Below, piece by piece: positions 56,590-64,000 of a DNA stretch of 64,000 bases. The DNA is taken from assembly GCA_900314745.1 (NCBI GenBank), contig OMWK01000008.1, forward strand, positions 21,784 to 85,783. The letters are read 5' to 3'. This stretch comes from an uncultured Eubacteriales bacterium. GTDB lineage: Bacteria; Bacillota; Clostridia; Saccharofermentanales; Saccharofermentanaceae. The position numbers and the translations under genes were made by a program. Under the pieces are notes generated by a model. It was not told the origin of the DNA, made no database searches, and was given only the letters and a program-made list of their open reading frames with translations. The number at the start of each line of letters is the position of its first letter. Positions within the stretch are counted from its first letter, which is position 1.

Positions 56590-57387
56590 ATGCAGAAGAT
56601 CATTAACGCACATTGCCATATCTATCCGGAGTCGATAGCCGAACGCGCGGTTAAGGGTATCTCGGATTTTTACGGAATAAAGATAGATGCAAACGGTATG
56701 ACATCCGATCTTATCAAAGAGGGTGAGAGGTTCAACGTCGTTCATTATCTTATCCAGTCGGTGGCGACCAAACCTTCGCAGGTTAAATCGATCAATGAGT
56801 TCATTGCATCAGAGGTCAGGGCGCATCCCGGTATATTTACGGGCTTCGGTACGCTTCATCCGGATTCTGAGGACCTTGAAGGCGATCTTGCTCACTTGTT
56901 GTCTTTGGGGCTTAAGGGCGTTAAGATACATCCCGATTTCCAGTTCTTCTCTCTGGCGGAGGACCGGGCGATACGTTTGGGAGAGATGATAAGGGAAGCA
57001 GGTCTGCCGGTGCTTACTCACTGCGGTGATTTCCGGTATAAGTTAAGCAACCCCGACCAGCTTCGCGTGTTCCTGGATAGGCTTCCCGGACTTACCGTGA
57101 TAGGAGCTCATCTCGGAGGCTGGAGCGTCTGGGATGAAGTTGAGAAGAAGATAGCGGGGCAGTACGATATGTATGTCGACTGCAGTTCCTGCTTCAGGTT
57201 CATGAAGAAGGAAGATGCGGTAAGACTTATAAGAAAGTTCGGAGCCGGCAGGGTCCTTTGGGGGACCGACTATCCCACGTGGGACTGCGGGAGTGAGCTC
57301 GAGCTTTTCGACGGGCTCGGACTTGATGAGGACGAGAAGGAGAAGATACTGTTCGCCAATGCGGCGCAGCTTCTGGGGTTGAATTAA
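56590..57387 (+). CDS. Amidohydrolase-family TIM-barrel protein (COG2159-like)
   Basis: A 265-residue metal-dependent hydrolase. NAHCHIYPESIAERA supplies the HxH metal site, KGVKIHPDFQFF and PVLTHCGDF further His ligands, GAHLGGWSVW another, and RVLWGTDYPTWD the catalytic Asp. It resembles decarboxylating or lactone-cleaving members; the substrate is unknown. No Shine-Dalgarno; TATAAT (56577-56582) ends 7 nt before the ATG, with ATAACA 18 bp upstream. It starts the operon continuing through tsaE, tsaB and rimI. Confidence 0.86.
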   Translation: MQKIINAHCHIYPESIAERAVKGISDFYGIKIDANGMTSDLIKEGERFNVVHYLIQSVATKPSQVKSINEFIASEVRAHPGIFTGFGTLHPDSEDLEGDLAHLLSLGLKGVKIHPDFQFFSLAEDRAIRLGEMIREAGLPVLTHCGDFRYKLSNPDQLRVFLDRLPGLTVIGAHLGGWSVWDEVEKKIAGQYDMYVDCSSCFRFMKKEDAVRLIRKFGAGRVLWGTDYPTWDCGSELELFDGLGLDEDEKEKILFANAAQLLGLN

Positions 57388-57388
57388 C

Positions 57389-57820
57389 ATGGCTCAATAT
57401 GTGACGACATCGGCAGACGAGACGTTGGAGCTCGGTGTGAAGCTCGGGAAAGAAGCCCGTGCGGGACAGGTTTACGCTTTGGACGGAGACTTAGGTGCCG
57501 GCAAGACTGTGCTTACGAGAGGCATAGCGCGCGGCATGGGGCTTAACGAGGACGATGTGTGTTCTCCGACCTTTACCATAGTTAACGAATATGTCGAGAC
57601 GCGTGACGGAGAGGTGGCAGAGGTGCCGCTTTTCCACTTCGATACATACCGCTTAGGCGGAAGCGATGACTTCATAGACGCGGGCCTTGATGAGTATTTC
57701 GACAGGGGCGGAGTCTGTGTCATCGAGTGGAGCTCGGTAATAGACGATCTGCTGCCGGAAGACACCGTAAGGATAAAGATAACGGGCACGGGTGACACCA
57801 GAAAGATAGAGGTGAACTGA
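57389..57820 (+). CDS. tsaE: tRNA t6A biosynthesis ATPase TsaE
   Basis: A 143-residue P-loop ATPase needed for threonylcarbamoyl-adenosine modification of tRNA. Walker A is GDLGAGKTVLTRGIARGMG; SPTFTIVNEY and the DTYRLGGSDDF and VIEWSS motifs are characteristic. It begins 1 bp after the amidohydrolase stop and overlaps tsaB by one base. Confidence 0.96.
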   Translation: MAQYVTTSADETLELGVKLGKEARAGQVYALDGDLGAGKTVLTRGIARGMGLNEDDVCSPTFTIVNEYVETRDGEVAEVPLFHFDTYRLGGSDDFIDAGLDEYFDRGGVCVIEWSSVIDDLLPEDTVRIKITGTGDTRKIEVN

Positions 57821-58506
57821 TGAGAGTATTATGCTGTGACACTTCGAACAGGACCTGCTGTGCGGGCATCTACGATGAGGGAAAGGAGTTAAGCTACGAG
57901 CTCTCTCTCGAGAAGAGGACTCACTCCGAGACCTTCATGCCGCTTGTGATGCGCGTGTTCCGTGAGTGCGGTCTTAACCCGGTCGACATGGATGCTCTCG
58001 CGGTGACGACGGGTCCCGGATCTTTCACAGGAATCAGGATTGGACTGTCTGCTGTTAAGGGAATGGCCCTCGCGACCGGACTTAACGTGATCCCCGTATC
58101 TTCGCTGAAGGCACTCGCGTTAAGCGTCGAGAATGTCACGGCTAAGCCTTCGGATACGATAATAGTTCCGTGCTTTGATGCGCGTAATGACAGGGTGTTC
58201 GCGTCCGCGATCGACGATGCGACGGGAGATTCTCTTGTTGAGGACAACGCGTATTTCAATGAGGATTTCATAGAGCTTCTTAAGGCGGTGCCTGGCGCTT
58301 CCGACAAGCAGATACTCGTAGTCGGAGACGGCGCCGAGACGATCCGCAAGGCGCTGTTCTTCTCCCATAGAGTCGAGTATGCTCCCGGAGCCGTGATACT
58401 TCCCAAGGGAATTATGAAGGCATCTTCCGGAATCGAGGCCGTTAACGGAGCTGCCGTCAAGGCATCCTACTGCGCTGTCTCAAGGGCGGAGCGCTATCAC
58501 AACTGA
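57820..58506 (+). CDS. tsaB: tRNA t6A biosynthesis protein TsaB
   Basis: A 228-residue ASKHA-fold partner of TsaD. CCDTSNRTCCAGIYDEGKEL, RTHSETFMPLV and VTTGPGSFTGIRIGLSAVKG match TsaB. It sits in the usual tsaE-tsaB-rimI order, overlapping both neighbours by a single base. TsaD itself is not in the window. Confidence 0.95.
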   Translation: MRVLCCDTSNRTCCAGIYDEGKELSYELSLEKRTHSETFMPLVMRVFRECGLNPVDMDALAVTTGPGSFTGIRIGLSAVKGMALATGLNVIPVSSLKALALSVENVTAKPSDTIIVPCFDARNDRVFASAIDDATGDSLVEDNAYFNEDFIELLKAVPGASDKQILVVGDGAETIRKALFFSHRVEYAPGAVILPKGIMKASSGIEAVNGAAVKASYCAVSRAERYHN

Positions 58507-58943
58507 TGGATATCACCATAAGAAAAGCCGGTATCAATGATGTCGACGGGATCATGTCCGTCGAGAGGACCGGCATATCACATCCGTGGGATAAGGCAAG
58601 TATCGAAACCACGGTAAAGGATGACAACAAGGTCTGTGTCGTGGCATGCGCGGGTGAGAAGATTACGGGGTACATATACGCTTCCTTCGTGCTGGATGAA
58701 GCCGAGATCGGGAACATCTGCGTTCTTCCGGAATTAAGAGGACAGGGTGTTGGAAGAAAGCTCATGGGAGAGCTTTTGAATATCCTTAAGTCCGTAGAAG
58801 TGACGCGCATATTTTTGGAAGTTGAATCAGATAACGAAGGCGCGATCGCACTTTATGAGAAGTGCGGTTTTGTAAGATACAACGAGCGTAAGGATTATTA
58901 CGGAAAGGGCCGCGACGCGCTCCTTTATTCCTGCCAGATCTGA
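58506..58943 (+). CDS. rimI: Ribosomal protein alanine N-acetyltransferase RimI
   Basis: A 145-residue GNAT acetyltransferase. The acetyl-CoA loop LPELRGQGVGRKLMGELL and the late motif EVESDNEGAIALYEKCGFVRYNERKDYY identify RimI. It is at the end of the tsaE-tsaB operon, as in most bacteria. Its 3' end overlaps by 19 bp the end of the convergent DUF2298 gene. Confidence 0.94.
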   Translation: MDITIRKAGINDVDGIMSVERTGISHPWDKASIETTVKDDNKVCVVACAGEKITGYIYASFVLDEAEIGNICVLPELRGQGVGRKLMGELLNILKSVEVTRIFLEVESDNEGAIALYEKCGFVRYNERKDYYGKGRDALLYSCQI

Positions 58944-61537
58944 ACTACCATGAGGTTGCCGGATGTGAATACGACACGTCCAAAATTACAGAACATACCG
59001 GTATTGTCCACTCCGCCGTATTTGCTTCTCTCAAGGTCTCCTATGATGACGTATTCGATGTTGTATTTATTCAGAAGTGAACGAATAGCATTGGGATCAT
59101 TGGACGTATACATTACGTCTATGTCTGCATGACGGGGCGTGAGATAGTGTGCCCAGACATCGCGTTCAGGATCTGCAACGAGAAGGTCCGTCTCCTCATC
59201 GACGATGCCGTGGAAACGCCACAGCCACTCGTGTGTCTGCCATCCGCAGACCGTGGGAAGCCCCGTAAAAGCTGAGATTATGTTGTTGTCCGTGTAGCTT
59301 AATCCGTATGCCTCGAGGATCACGGGGGCGCCTTCGACCTCGCTGTTAAACCACTCCGCGCAGGCCAGGTAATCGCTGAGATTGCCGGCATAGAGGTTGT
59401 TCATGTTCGGGCTTGAATAGGTCGCGATGTAGGCCGTGCCGTCTATGGACTTATAGTTGCTTACATCGAGGCTGCCGCATCTTTGCTTAAGGCTTACATA
59501 TGTGTAGTGGGCAGGCACAAGAAGCATCGCCGCGAATATTAATGACACAACAAATGCCACGGTGCTCATGTTATTTTCCCTGTCTGTCATGAACATGAGT
59601 CTCATTATGGCGTATATCATGCAGATGGAAAGTATTATGAAGCCAGCGTACGTAAACTTGAACATCGTGTTGCTTCTTAAGTATCCGCCGGTGTAGATGT
59701 CGCGGACATAGAAGATCTCGGGAGCTACGAGAAGCAGTAGGCCGACTATGATGCTTCCGCATATAAGGACATCCATCGGATTTCTCTCCTTAAAGAATCT
59801 CTCAATGGGATTTCCGTATTCCGCTTTACCGTTTTGATGCCTGAAGACGATTACGAATATAACGAATGTTACGCAGATGATCACGTGCGTTCCCCAGAGA
59901 ATGAAGAGCTGATAGGGTGATGAGTGGTTGACGCAGGGCGCGATCTTGTTGGATATCATCTCGAAGTTGTAGTTGAAGGGGAGCGACACGAGAGTTGAAG
60001 CCGTAAAGAGGAAGCTCATGCCCGTGGATGTCCTCGTAAGAACTCCGGGATACTTCGAGCATGTTATAAGCGCGAGAACGAACACGGTAAGCTGAAGCAC
60101 TGTGTGTATGAGGGGCATGTACGCAGCGAAAAGGTATATCCCCAGTATGCCGCCCACAGTAATCACAAAGAGCACAGCGCCGATGCCGTCGGTGAATCTC
60201 TTCGTTCTGTACGTGTTTACCACGAGAAGCAGCATCGATCCGTATATGAAATAGATAAGGTAATCCCAGTAGTTCGTCATCTGGCATATGCCGAGAAGAA
60301 TGCCGATGCAGATGATCTCAGGCTGCAGCAGGTACTGTAATTCCATTAAAAGGTGTTTCCTGATACCGGCCTGCCAAGGTAGAGACTTATCTGTTAGAAG
60401 ATTAGATGAATATATGCGGCTTAAGAGGGAAATAGCAAGAGCAAATATCAGCAGGACGACCATTGTTGAGCAGACGTGAGCGTGAAGGTCACCAACCAGA
60501 TATGAGTAGAAAGGGAATTCCTCTATCGTGTAGTCACCGCCGTTGACGATGCCCGGAAGAGTTGCCGAATCGGGATTGTGCCCTATGAATCTCGTGCTCT
60601 CAGGGTAGAAGAAACCATCGGTCTTGCCGACATTGATGCCCCAGCTTCTGAAGATGTTAAGAAGGCCGTTTCCGATGCTGTCCTGATCGTAATAGAAGGA
60701 GTGGGAGTTTCCGAATACGCATACCGCGGCTCCGGTAAGTATCCCTGAGATAACGGCAAATATGCGGTTGCATCTCATGCCGAACTTCTGCGCTCCGTCG
60801 ATGAGCATCTGTCCTATCGAGTAGCACATGGCAAACGGCAGAGCTATCGAGCAGCACATCGAGAGGTTATACGCGACGGAAGTCTTAACAAATGAGAGTC
60901 TCGTCAGGAAAGCGTAGATGTACTGTCCGAAGTAGTAGTAGTTTATCGAGTGGCCGGAGAGCCACATGTCGTTCGCGGGAAGTGTATTGTTCCTGATCAT
61001 GGACATCATGAATCCGTAATCCATGAACTTCTCCTGACCGTTGTTGCCTGCGATGTCCGAATACATTCCCTTGTAGAAGCAAAGCATCGTGAAGAAGAGG
61101 ATGAATACCGTCTCCTCGATGACTATGTTCTCGATGGAACCGTCCTTCTTAAGAAACCTTACGGCTTCCTCCCTTAAGTTCTTCGGATACCATGAACAGA
61201 ATGCGAGAAGGACGATCGAGAGGATTATGAATACGATGTTGATCCTTCCTATCTGAAGATAGGCGAGAGTCCAGACGAGAAGTCCTGCGAAGAGGACTCC
61301 GAATGCCTTGCCGAGTGTGAAGCCTCCGCTTCTTGATAAGGGGAAGAGCGTAACGGTCAGAGGGAATGAAGCCGCAGCAAAGATCAGAAGTGTCGATGCG
61401 AATCTTGCGGCATACAGTGCCTCGGTAACTCCCATGAGGAATATGCCGGGAATGAAGTACGCGGCAAGAGGAATGATTAGAAGCAGCAGCCTGTTGTAAT
61501 CAAAGCGCTGTAACGATGACTTCTTCTTTGTGCTCAT
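58925..61537 (-). CDS. DUF2298 large membrane protein
   Basis: An 870-residue polytopic protein with about 16-18 hydrophobic segments and a C-terminal globular domain (about 700-870). The DUF2298 signatures SINYYYFGQYIYAFLTRLS and FPFYSYLVGDLHAHVCSTM are clear. The family is GT-C-like and linked to surface glycan or lipid-linked sugar transfer, but no activity is proven. GGGAGAAC precedes the ATG, inside the 3' end of the FAD gene (38-bp overlap), so the two are coupled. Confidence 0.87.
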   Translation of the reverse strand: MSTKKKSSLQRFDYNRLLLLIIPLAAYFIPGIFLMGVTEALYAARFASTLLIFAAASFPLTVTLFPLSRSGGFTLGKAFGVLFAGLLVWTLAYLQIGRINIVFIILSIVLLAFCSWYPKNLREEAVRFLKKDGSIENIVIEETVFILFFTMLCFYKGMYSDIAGNNGQEKFMDYGFMMSMIRNNTLPANDMWLSGHSINYYYFGQYIYAFLTRLSFVKTSVAYNLSMCCSIALPFAMCYSIGQMLIDGAQKFGMRCNRIFAVISGILTGAAVCVFGNSHSFYYDQDSIGNGLLNIFRSWGINVGKTDGFFYPESTRFIGHNPDSATLPGIVNGGDYTIEEFPFYSYLVGDLHAHVCSTMVVLLIFALAISLLSRIYSSNLLTDKSLPWQAGIRKHLLMELQYLLQPEIICIGILLGICQMTNYWDYLIYFIYGSMLLLVVNTYRTKRFTDGIGAVLFVITVGGILGIYLFAAYMPLIHTVLQLTVFVLALITCSKYPGVLTRTSTGMSFLFTASTLVSLPFNYNFEMISNKIAPCVNHSSPYQLFILWGTHVIICVTFVIFVIVFRHQNGKAEYGNPIERFFKERNPMDVLICGSIIVGLLLLVAPEIFYVRDIYTGGYLRSNTMFKFTYAGFIILSICMIYAIMRLMFMTDRENNMSTVAFVVSLIFAAMLLVPAHYTYVSLKQRCGSLDVSNYKSIDGTAYIATYSSPNMNNLYAGNLSDYLACAEWFNSEVEGAPVILEAYGLSYTDNNIISAFTGLPTVCGWQTHEWLWRFHGIVDEETDLLVADPERDVWAHYLTPRHADIDVMYTSNDPNAIRSLLNKYNIEYVIIGDLERSKYGGVDNTGMFCNFGRVVFTSGNLMVVQIWQE

Positions 61538-62573
61538 TCTGATTGTTCTCCCTTATAGTTATCCTCGCGCTTATGTCGTTTGCAAGTGTAACGATGCGGT
61601 CCATTCTGTTCTCCGGCGTGTCGGTGGTCGAGTGACTTGTAAGAGCGGAAGAGCATACGAAGATGTTCTCGATGGGCTCTGACAGATCCGTCTCGGGAAA
61701 CTGCTCGGAGACTGCATAGCGGACCTTGGTAAGACGCCATGACTTGATGTCGGATTTCTTGATAAGAGGATAGAGTTTCCTGTAGGCGCGGAAGTACTCC
61801 TCCATTACGGTCTGGTCCGATGCTACCCAGAGGGGATCGGATATCTGGCACTTGCCAACGATATACATTATCTGTCCGCCGTAATTCCTGTCTGAGAAGC
61901 ACGCGCTGTGGTTTACTATCCTCGCGAAAGGCGTGTTTGTCTTGCCCGGGAACTTCTGCTGAATGTAAGCGTCACTTGGAAGCTTCTTCATCAGAAGCAT
62001 GAGGCAGAGTCTCGACTGATATGTGAGGTTCATGAGCTGATCTCTCATATTCATCGAGAGTGGAAGTCCGTGACTTACGTTGACGAATGATCTGCATGAA
62101 CCCGAGAAGATGACATAGTCACTAATCGTTTCATACTTTCGAGAGTCCGAGAGGACACATGATGTGCAGTAGGTGCCGTCATCGTTCTTCGTAATCTCGG
62201 AGACGCTCGTGGAGTAGAGAATCTTTCCGCCGTTATCGGTTATGTTCTGTATGAGGAGGTTGATGAGCGTCGCGAAGCCTCCGTCAAAATAGCCGACCTT
62301 CTTACGCGATGCGCGTCCGTACCAGAAGCCGTCGTACCACTTGATCTTGCTGTCGATTCCAAGCTCCCTCGCGACAGCATGAAGAGCCTTGTCGGTACGC
62401 CTGATGTGGTGGGGCAGAAGCTCTATGTACTCTCCGCCGATGTGTGTCGACGCGAGAAGTCCTCCGGGGTATGTGAGCTCCTCCAGAATGACGACGTCAA
62501 ACCCGGCTTTGGAGAGCCTCATTCCGCACAGAAGTCCGGACAGACCTGCTCCTACGATACAGACTTTGCTCAT
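61500..62573 (-). CDS. FAD-dependent amine oxidase/protoporphyrinogen oxidase-like protein
   Basis: A 357-residue flavoprotein. The dinucleotide-binding motif VCIVGAGLSGLLCGMRLSKAGFDVVILEE opens the chain (read as GAGLSGLLCGMRLSKAGF plus the acidic end), followed by PGGLLAS. The rest resembles UDP-galactopyranose mutase and PPO-like oxidoreductases, but is shorter. It overlaps the DUF1015 gene by ATGA and the DUF2298 gene by 38 bp. The link to a glycan-type membrane protein hints at a sugar-nucleotide or polyprenol substrate; this is inference. Confidence 0.82.
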   Translation of the reverse strand: MSKVCIVGAGLSGLLCGMRLSKAGFDVVILEELTYPGGLLASTHIGGEYIELLPHHIRRTDKALHAVARELGIDSKIKWYDGFWYGRASRKKVGYFDGGFATLINLLIQNITDNGGKILYSTSVSEITKNDDGTYCTSCVLSDSRKYETISDYVIFSGSCRSFVNVSHGLPLSMNMRDQLMNLTYQSRLCLMLLMKKLPSDAYIQQKFPGKTNTPFARIVNHSACFSDRNYGGQIMYIVGKCQISDPLWVASDQTVMEEYFRAYRKLYPLIKKSDIKSWRLTKVRYAVSEQFPETDLSEPIENIFVCSSALTSHSTTDTPENRMDRIVTLANDISARITIRENNQNEHKEEVIVTAL

Positions 62574-63814
62574 AAGGTTATCTTCCTGGCCTCAAGATAG
62601 AATCTCTTCTCAAAAGCTTCTCCCATGGAGAAAGTCTTTCTCGGGAATACGCCTTCCTTCTCGATGGTCTTGAAGAATGTATCCTTGCTTATGCCTTCAA
62701 CGAGAATGCCGACGGCATCAGATGCCGAGAGCTTTCTTACGGAGTCCTCTCCGTGAATGTAGTCGCAGTTAAGTTCGTACTTATCGATGAGCATCTGAAC
62801 GGAGCCTACGGGCAGCATGTGGGGAGGGTTCTTAAGGCTGATCTTCTGATCATCCATGCCGCCTCCGACTGCTATGAAGCTCTGTGTTCCTTCGTCTGCC
62901 ATATTGTCCTTGCCGAAGAACTCCTCAGCCTTCTTCATGAACTCATCGCGGCTGATTCCGAAGATGACGCGGTGTATCGGCTCGAAGTCGAGACCCTTGT
63001 CGTGGATGTTGACGGCTTCCGCGAGAGCGAACCTTGCGGGGTGAGTTCCCTTCTGCTCCTCGGGGATCGTCTTCTTGACATTCTCCCAGTGAGCCTTGGC
63101 TGATGCGAGCGAGTGGTTGCCGTCGCCCACGGCGAAGAGCAGACCGTCTGCGCTTATAAGTGACTTGAAGTCGTTAACGATACCTGTCGCAGCATCGGAA
63201 TCTGCGGGAATGAATCTTCCCGTGATGTGACCTGAGTTTTGCATGAGGTCCGTGTCGTATATGACTTCGGGGTTATGCTTAAGAGCATTGCTTATTACCT
63301 TGTCCCCGGGATCATCGTAGAGGAGCATGATGTGAGGAAGCTCAACCTTCGCATTCGCGCGGATCTTCACTCTGGGAGGGATACGGCTTAATACCGTTCC
63401 TTCCGTTGCTCTGATGAGAGCCTTGTTGCCGGGTGTAAACTCGTACTGCTCGAGGTCTACTGCGAGCATGATTCCTCTTCTTGAAGGGTGAAGGCTCGTA
63501 GCCCTGTCAGTCAGGATGAAACCCTGAAGAGGCTTGTCCCAGACATTAGAATTCATGTAATTATCGATATTGGAAGCGATGTCCTTAAGATCATTCTCGA
63601 TCTGCTCCTCTGTCTCGATTCCAAGCTTAACTTCGGGAAGCACAACTCTTAAAGCAGAGGGAGCATCGCCTACGTACTTATCGCAGGCCTCCCAGTACTC
63701 AGGTTCTGAAGTGTACTGGTCACAGGCGATTACAGCCCATTTGGAAAGGTCGGTTCCCTTGACGGGAAGAAGGATGTCTGGGATCGCAACTGCGGGAATA
63801 TCCGTAAGTCTCAT
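62570..63814 (-). CDS. DUF1015-family protein
   Basis: A 414-residue soluble protein. ACDQYTSEPEYWEACDKYVG, the HPSRRGIMLAVDLEQYEF region and FAVGDGNHSLASAKAHWE (the conserved DGNHR-like motif) identify DUF1015. The biochemical function is unproven. AGAAGAGG lies 9 nt before ATG 63814. It heads the three-gene minus-strand operon, behind an extended -10 and a palindromic element. Confidence 0.87.
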   Translation of the reverse strand: MRLTDIPAVAIPDILLPVKGTDLSKWAVIACDQYTSEPEYWEACDKYVGDAPSALRVVLPEVKLGIETEEQIENDLKDIASNIDNYMNSNVWDKPLQGFILTDRATSLHPSRRGIMLAVDLEQYEFTPGNKALIRATEGTVLSRIPPRVKIRANAKVELPHIMLLYDDPGDKVISNALKHNPEVIYDTDLMQNSGHITGRFIPADSDAATGIVNDFKSLISADGLLFAVGDGNHSLASAKAHWENVKKTIPEEQKGTHPARFALAEAVNIHDKGLDFEPIHRVIFGISRDEFMKKAEEFFGKDNMADEGTQSFIAVGGGMDDQKISLKNPPHMLPVGSVQMLIDKYELNCDYIHGEDSVRKLSASDAVGILVEGISKDTFFKTIEKEGVFPRKTFSMGEAFEKRFYLEARKITL

Positions 63815-63853
63815 ATATTTATGCCTCTTCTAATAAAAATAAGAACAGTGGTT

Positions 63854-63862
63854 ATTCTATCA
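63854..63862 (-). promoter_or_regulatory. Extended -10 promoter of the DUF1015 operon
   Basis: Minus strand TGA-TAGAAT (63854-63862). No good -35 hexamer is present; the palindromic element occupies that position. Confidence 0.6.
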
Positions 63863-63877
63863 CGGTTCTTTTACCAA

Positions 63878-63906
63878 TTCGACAGAAATTGTCGAAAATT
63901 GTCGAA
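63878..63906. promoter_or_regulatory. Palindromic operator candidate with third half-site
   Basis: TTCGACA (63878-63884) and TGTCGAA (63890-63896) form a perfect 7-5-7 palindrome. A further TTGTCGAA copy lies at 63899-63906, 10 bp (one helical turn) from the preceding TTGTCGAA (63889-63896). The array covers the -35 zone of the DUF1015 promoter and lies upstream of a divergent gene. Confidence 0.6.
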
Positions 63907-63995
63907 CTTTGGCAGGTGTATCCGACAAAGCAACCTGCTACGCTCTAATTGCCGGCAAAAACAATTACTTTTTATGATTAAGGAGACAGATAAAA

Positions 63996-64000
63996 ATGGA
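63996..64000 (+). CDS. Start of a divergent gene (partial)
   Basis: An ATG at 63996 follows AAGGAG (63980-63985) with a 10-nt gap, and the sequence ends two bases later. TTGCCG (63949-63954), 18 bp, TATGAT (63973-63978) is a possible promoter, though it would truncate the ribosome site. The product cannot be known from this window. Confidence 0.5.

Noticed and set aside
1..64000. tRNA, rRNA, CRISPR, prophage and insertion sequences
   Set aside because: Looked for on both strands; no cloverleaf with TTCGAAT-type arm, no regular spaced repeats, and no transposase, integrase or phage structural genes were seen.

Overview
The window looks like chromosomal DNA from a low-to-moderate GC, Gram-positive-type anaerobe of the class Clostridia (Bacillota). 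The evidence is a SCIFF (six-Cys-in-45) peptide with its radical SAM maturase, dimeric-type glycyl-tRNA synthetase, pyruvate phosphate dikinase, LL-diaminopimelate aminotransferase (DapL), RemA, RqcP, the SRP RNA-dnaX-ebfC-recR-rqcP order known from Firmicutes, and several lipoproteins. It is packed with housekeeping genes. I see no prophage, insertion sequence, CRISPR array, rRNA or tRNA. The genus cannot be named from the sequence alone.

Layout. 1-5.6 kb: YicC end, remA, gmk, rpoZ, glyQS, ppdK. 5.7-9.5 kb: an AspT/YidE-type transporter, then a small alarmone synthetase with a response regulator and histidine kinase. 9.6-13.4 kb: two paralogous repeat lipoproteins and a C39-like protein that has lost its catalytic Cys and His. 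13.4-17.3 kb (minus): Orn/Lys/Arg-type decarboxylase, SCIFF peptide, SCIFF maturase, PfkB kinase. 17.4-19.8 kb: HD-like zinc-ribbon protein, matrixin-like protease, DivIC/FtsB-like protein, a small unknown protein and a candidate sRNA. 19.9-24.9 kb: rmuC, then on the minus strand ilvB-ilvA-ridA behind an Ile-rich leader peptide. 24.9-28.7 kb: SRP RNA, dnaX, ebfC, recR, rqcP. 28.8-38.5 kb: trpS, sirtuin, oxidoreductase, methyltransferase, membrane protein, Mrp ATPase, thioredoxin-like lipoprotein, IspF-like protein, DUF2142 and GtrA membrane proteins, and a new 53-residue small protein. 38.5-42 kb (minus): ispD, radA, dapL. 42-49.5 kb: adenylate-forming enzyme, DUF885 lipoprotein and a 1133-residue pseudo-PP2C/transmembrane protein. 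49.6-54.3 kb: serC-serA, GH32 and GT2. 54.3-56.5 kb (minus): pheA behind a Phe-rich leader peptide, and a DHH phosphoesterase. 56.6-58.9 kb: amidohydrolase, tsaE, tsaB, rimI. 58.9-63.8 kb (minus): DUF2298 protein, FAD oxidoreductase, DUF1015 protein.

The strongest non-gene signals are regulatory. Two ribosome-mediated transcription attenuators can be read directly. The ilvB leader has 10 Ile codons, a 9-nt antiterminator match and an 11-bp terminator. The pheA leader has 9 Phe codons, a perfect 13-nt antiterminator match and an 11-bp terminator. This is an unusual strategy for Bacillota, where T-boxes usually control such genes. Nine genes, including the pheA leader peptide, lack a well-placed Shine-Dalgarno and begin 6-7 nt after a -10 box, often an extended TGn -10. 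This suggests widespread leaderless transcription. Other items worth attention are an SD-sequestering hairpin on the 53-residue gene, a C-rich sRNA candidate, a palindromic operator before the DUF1015 gene and a three-way foldable dapL leader.
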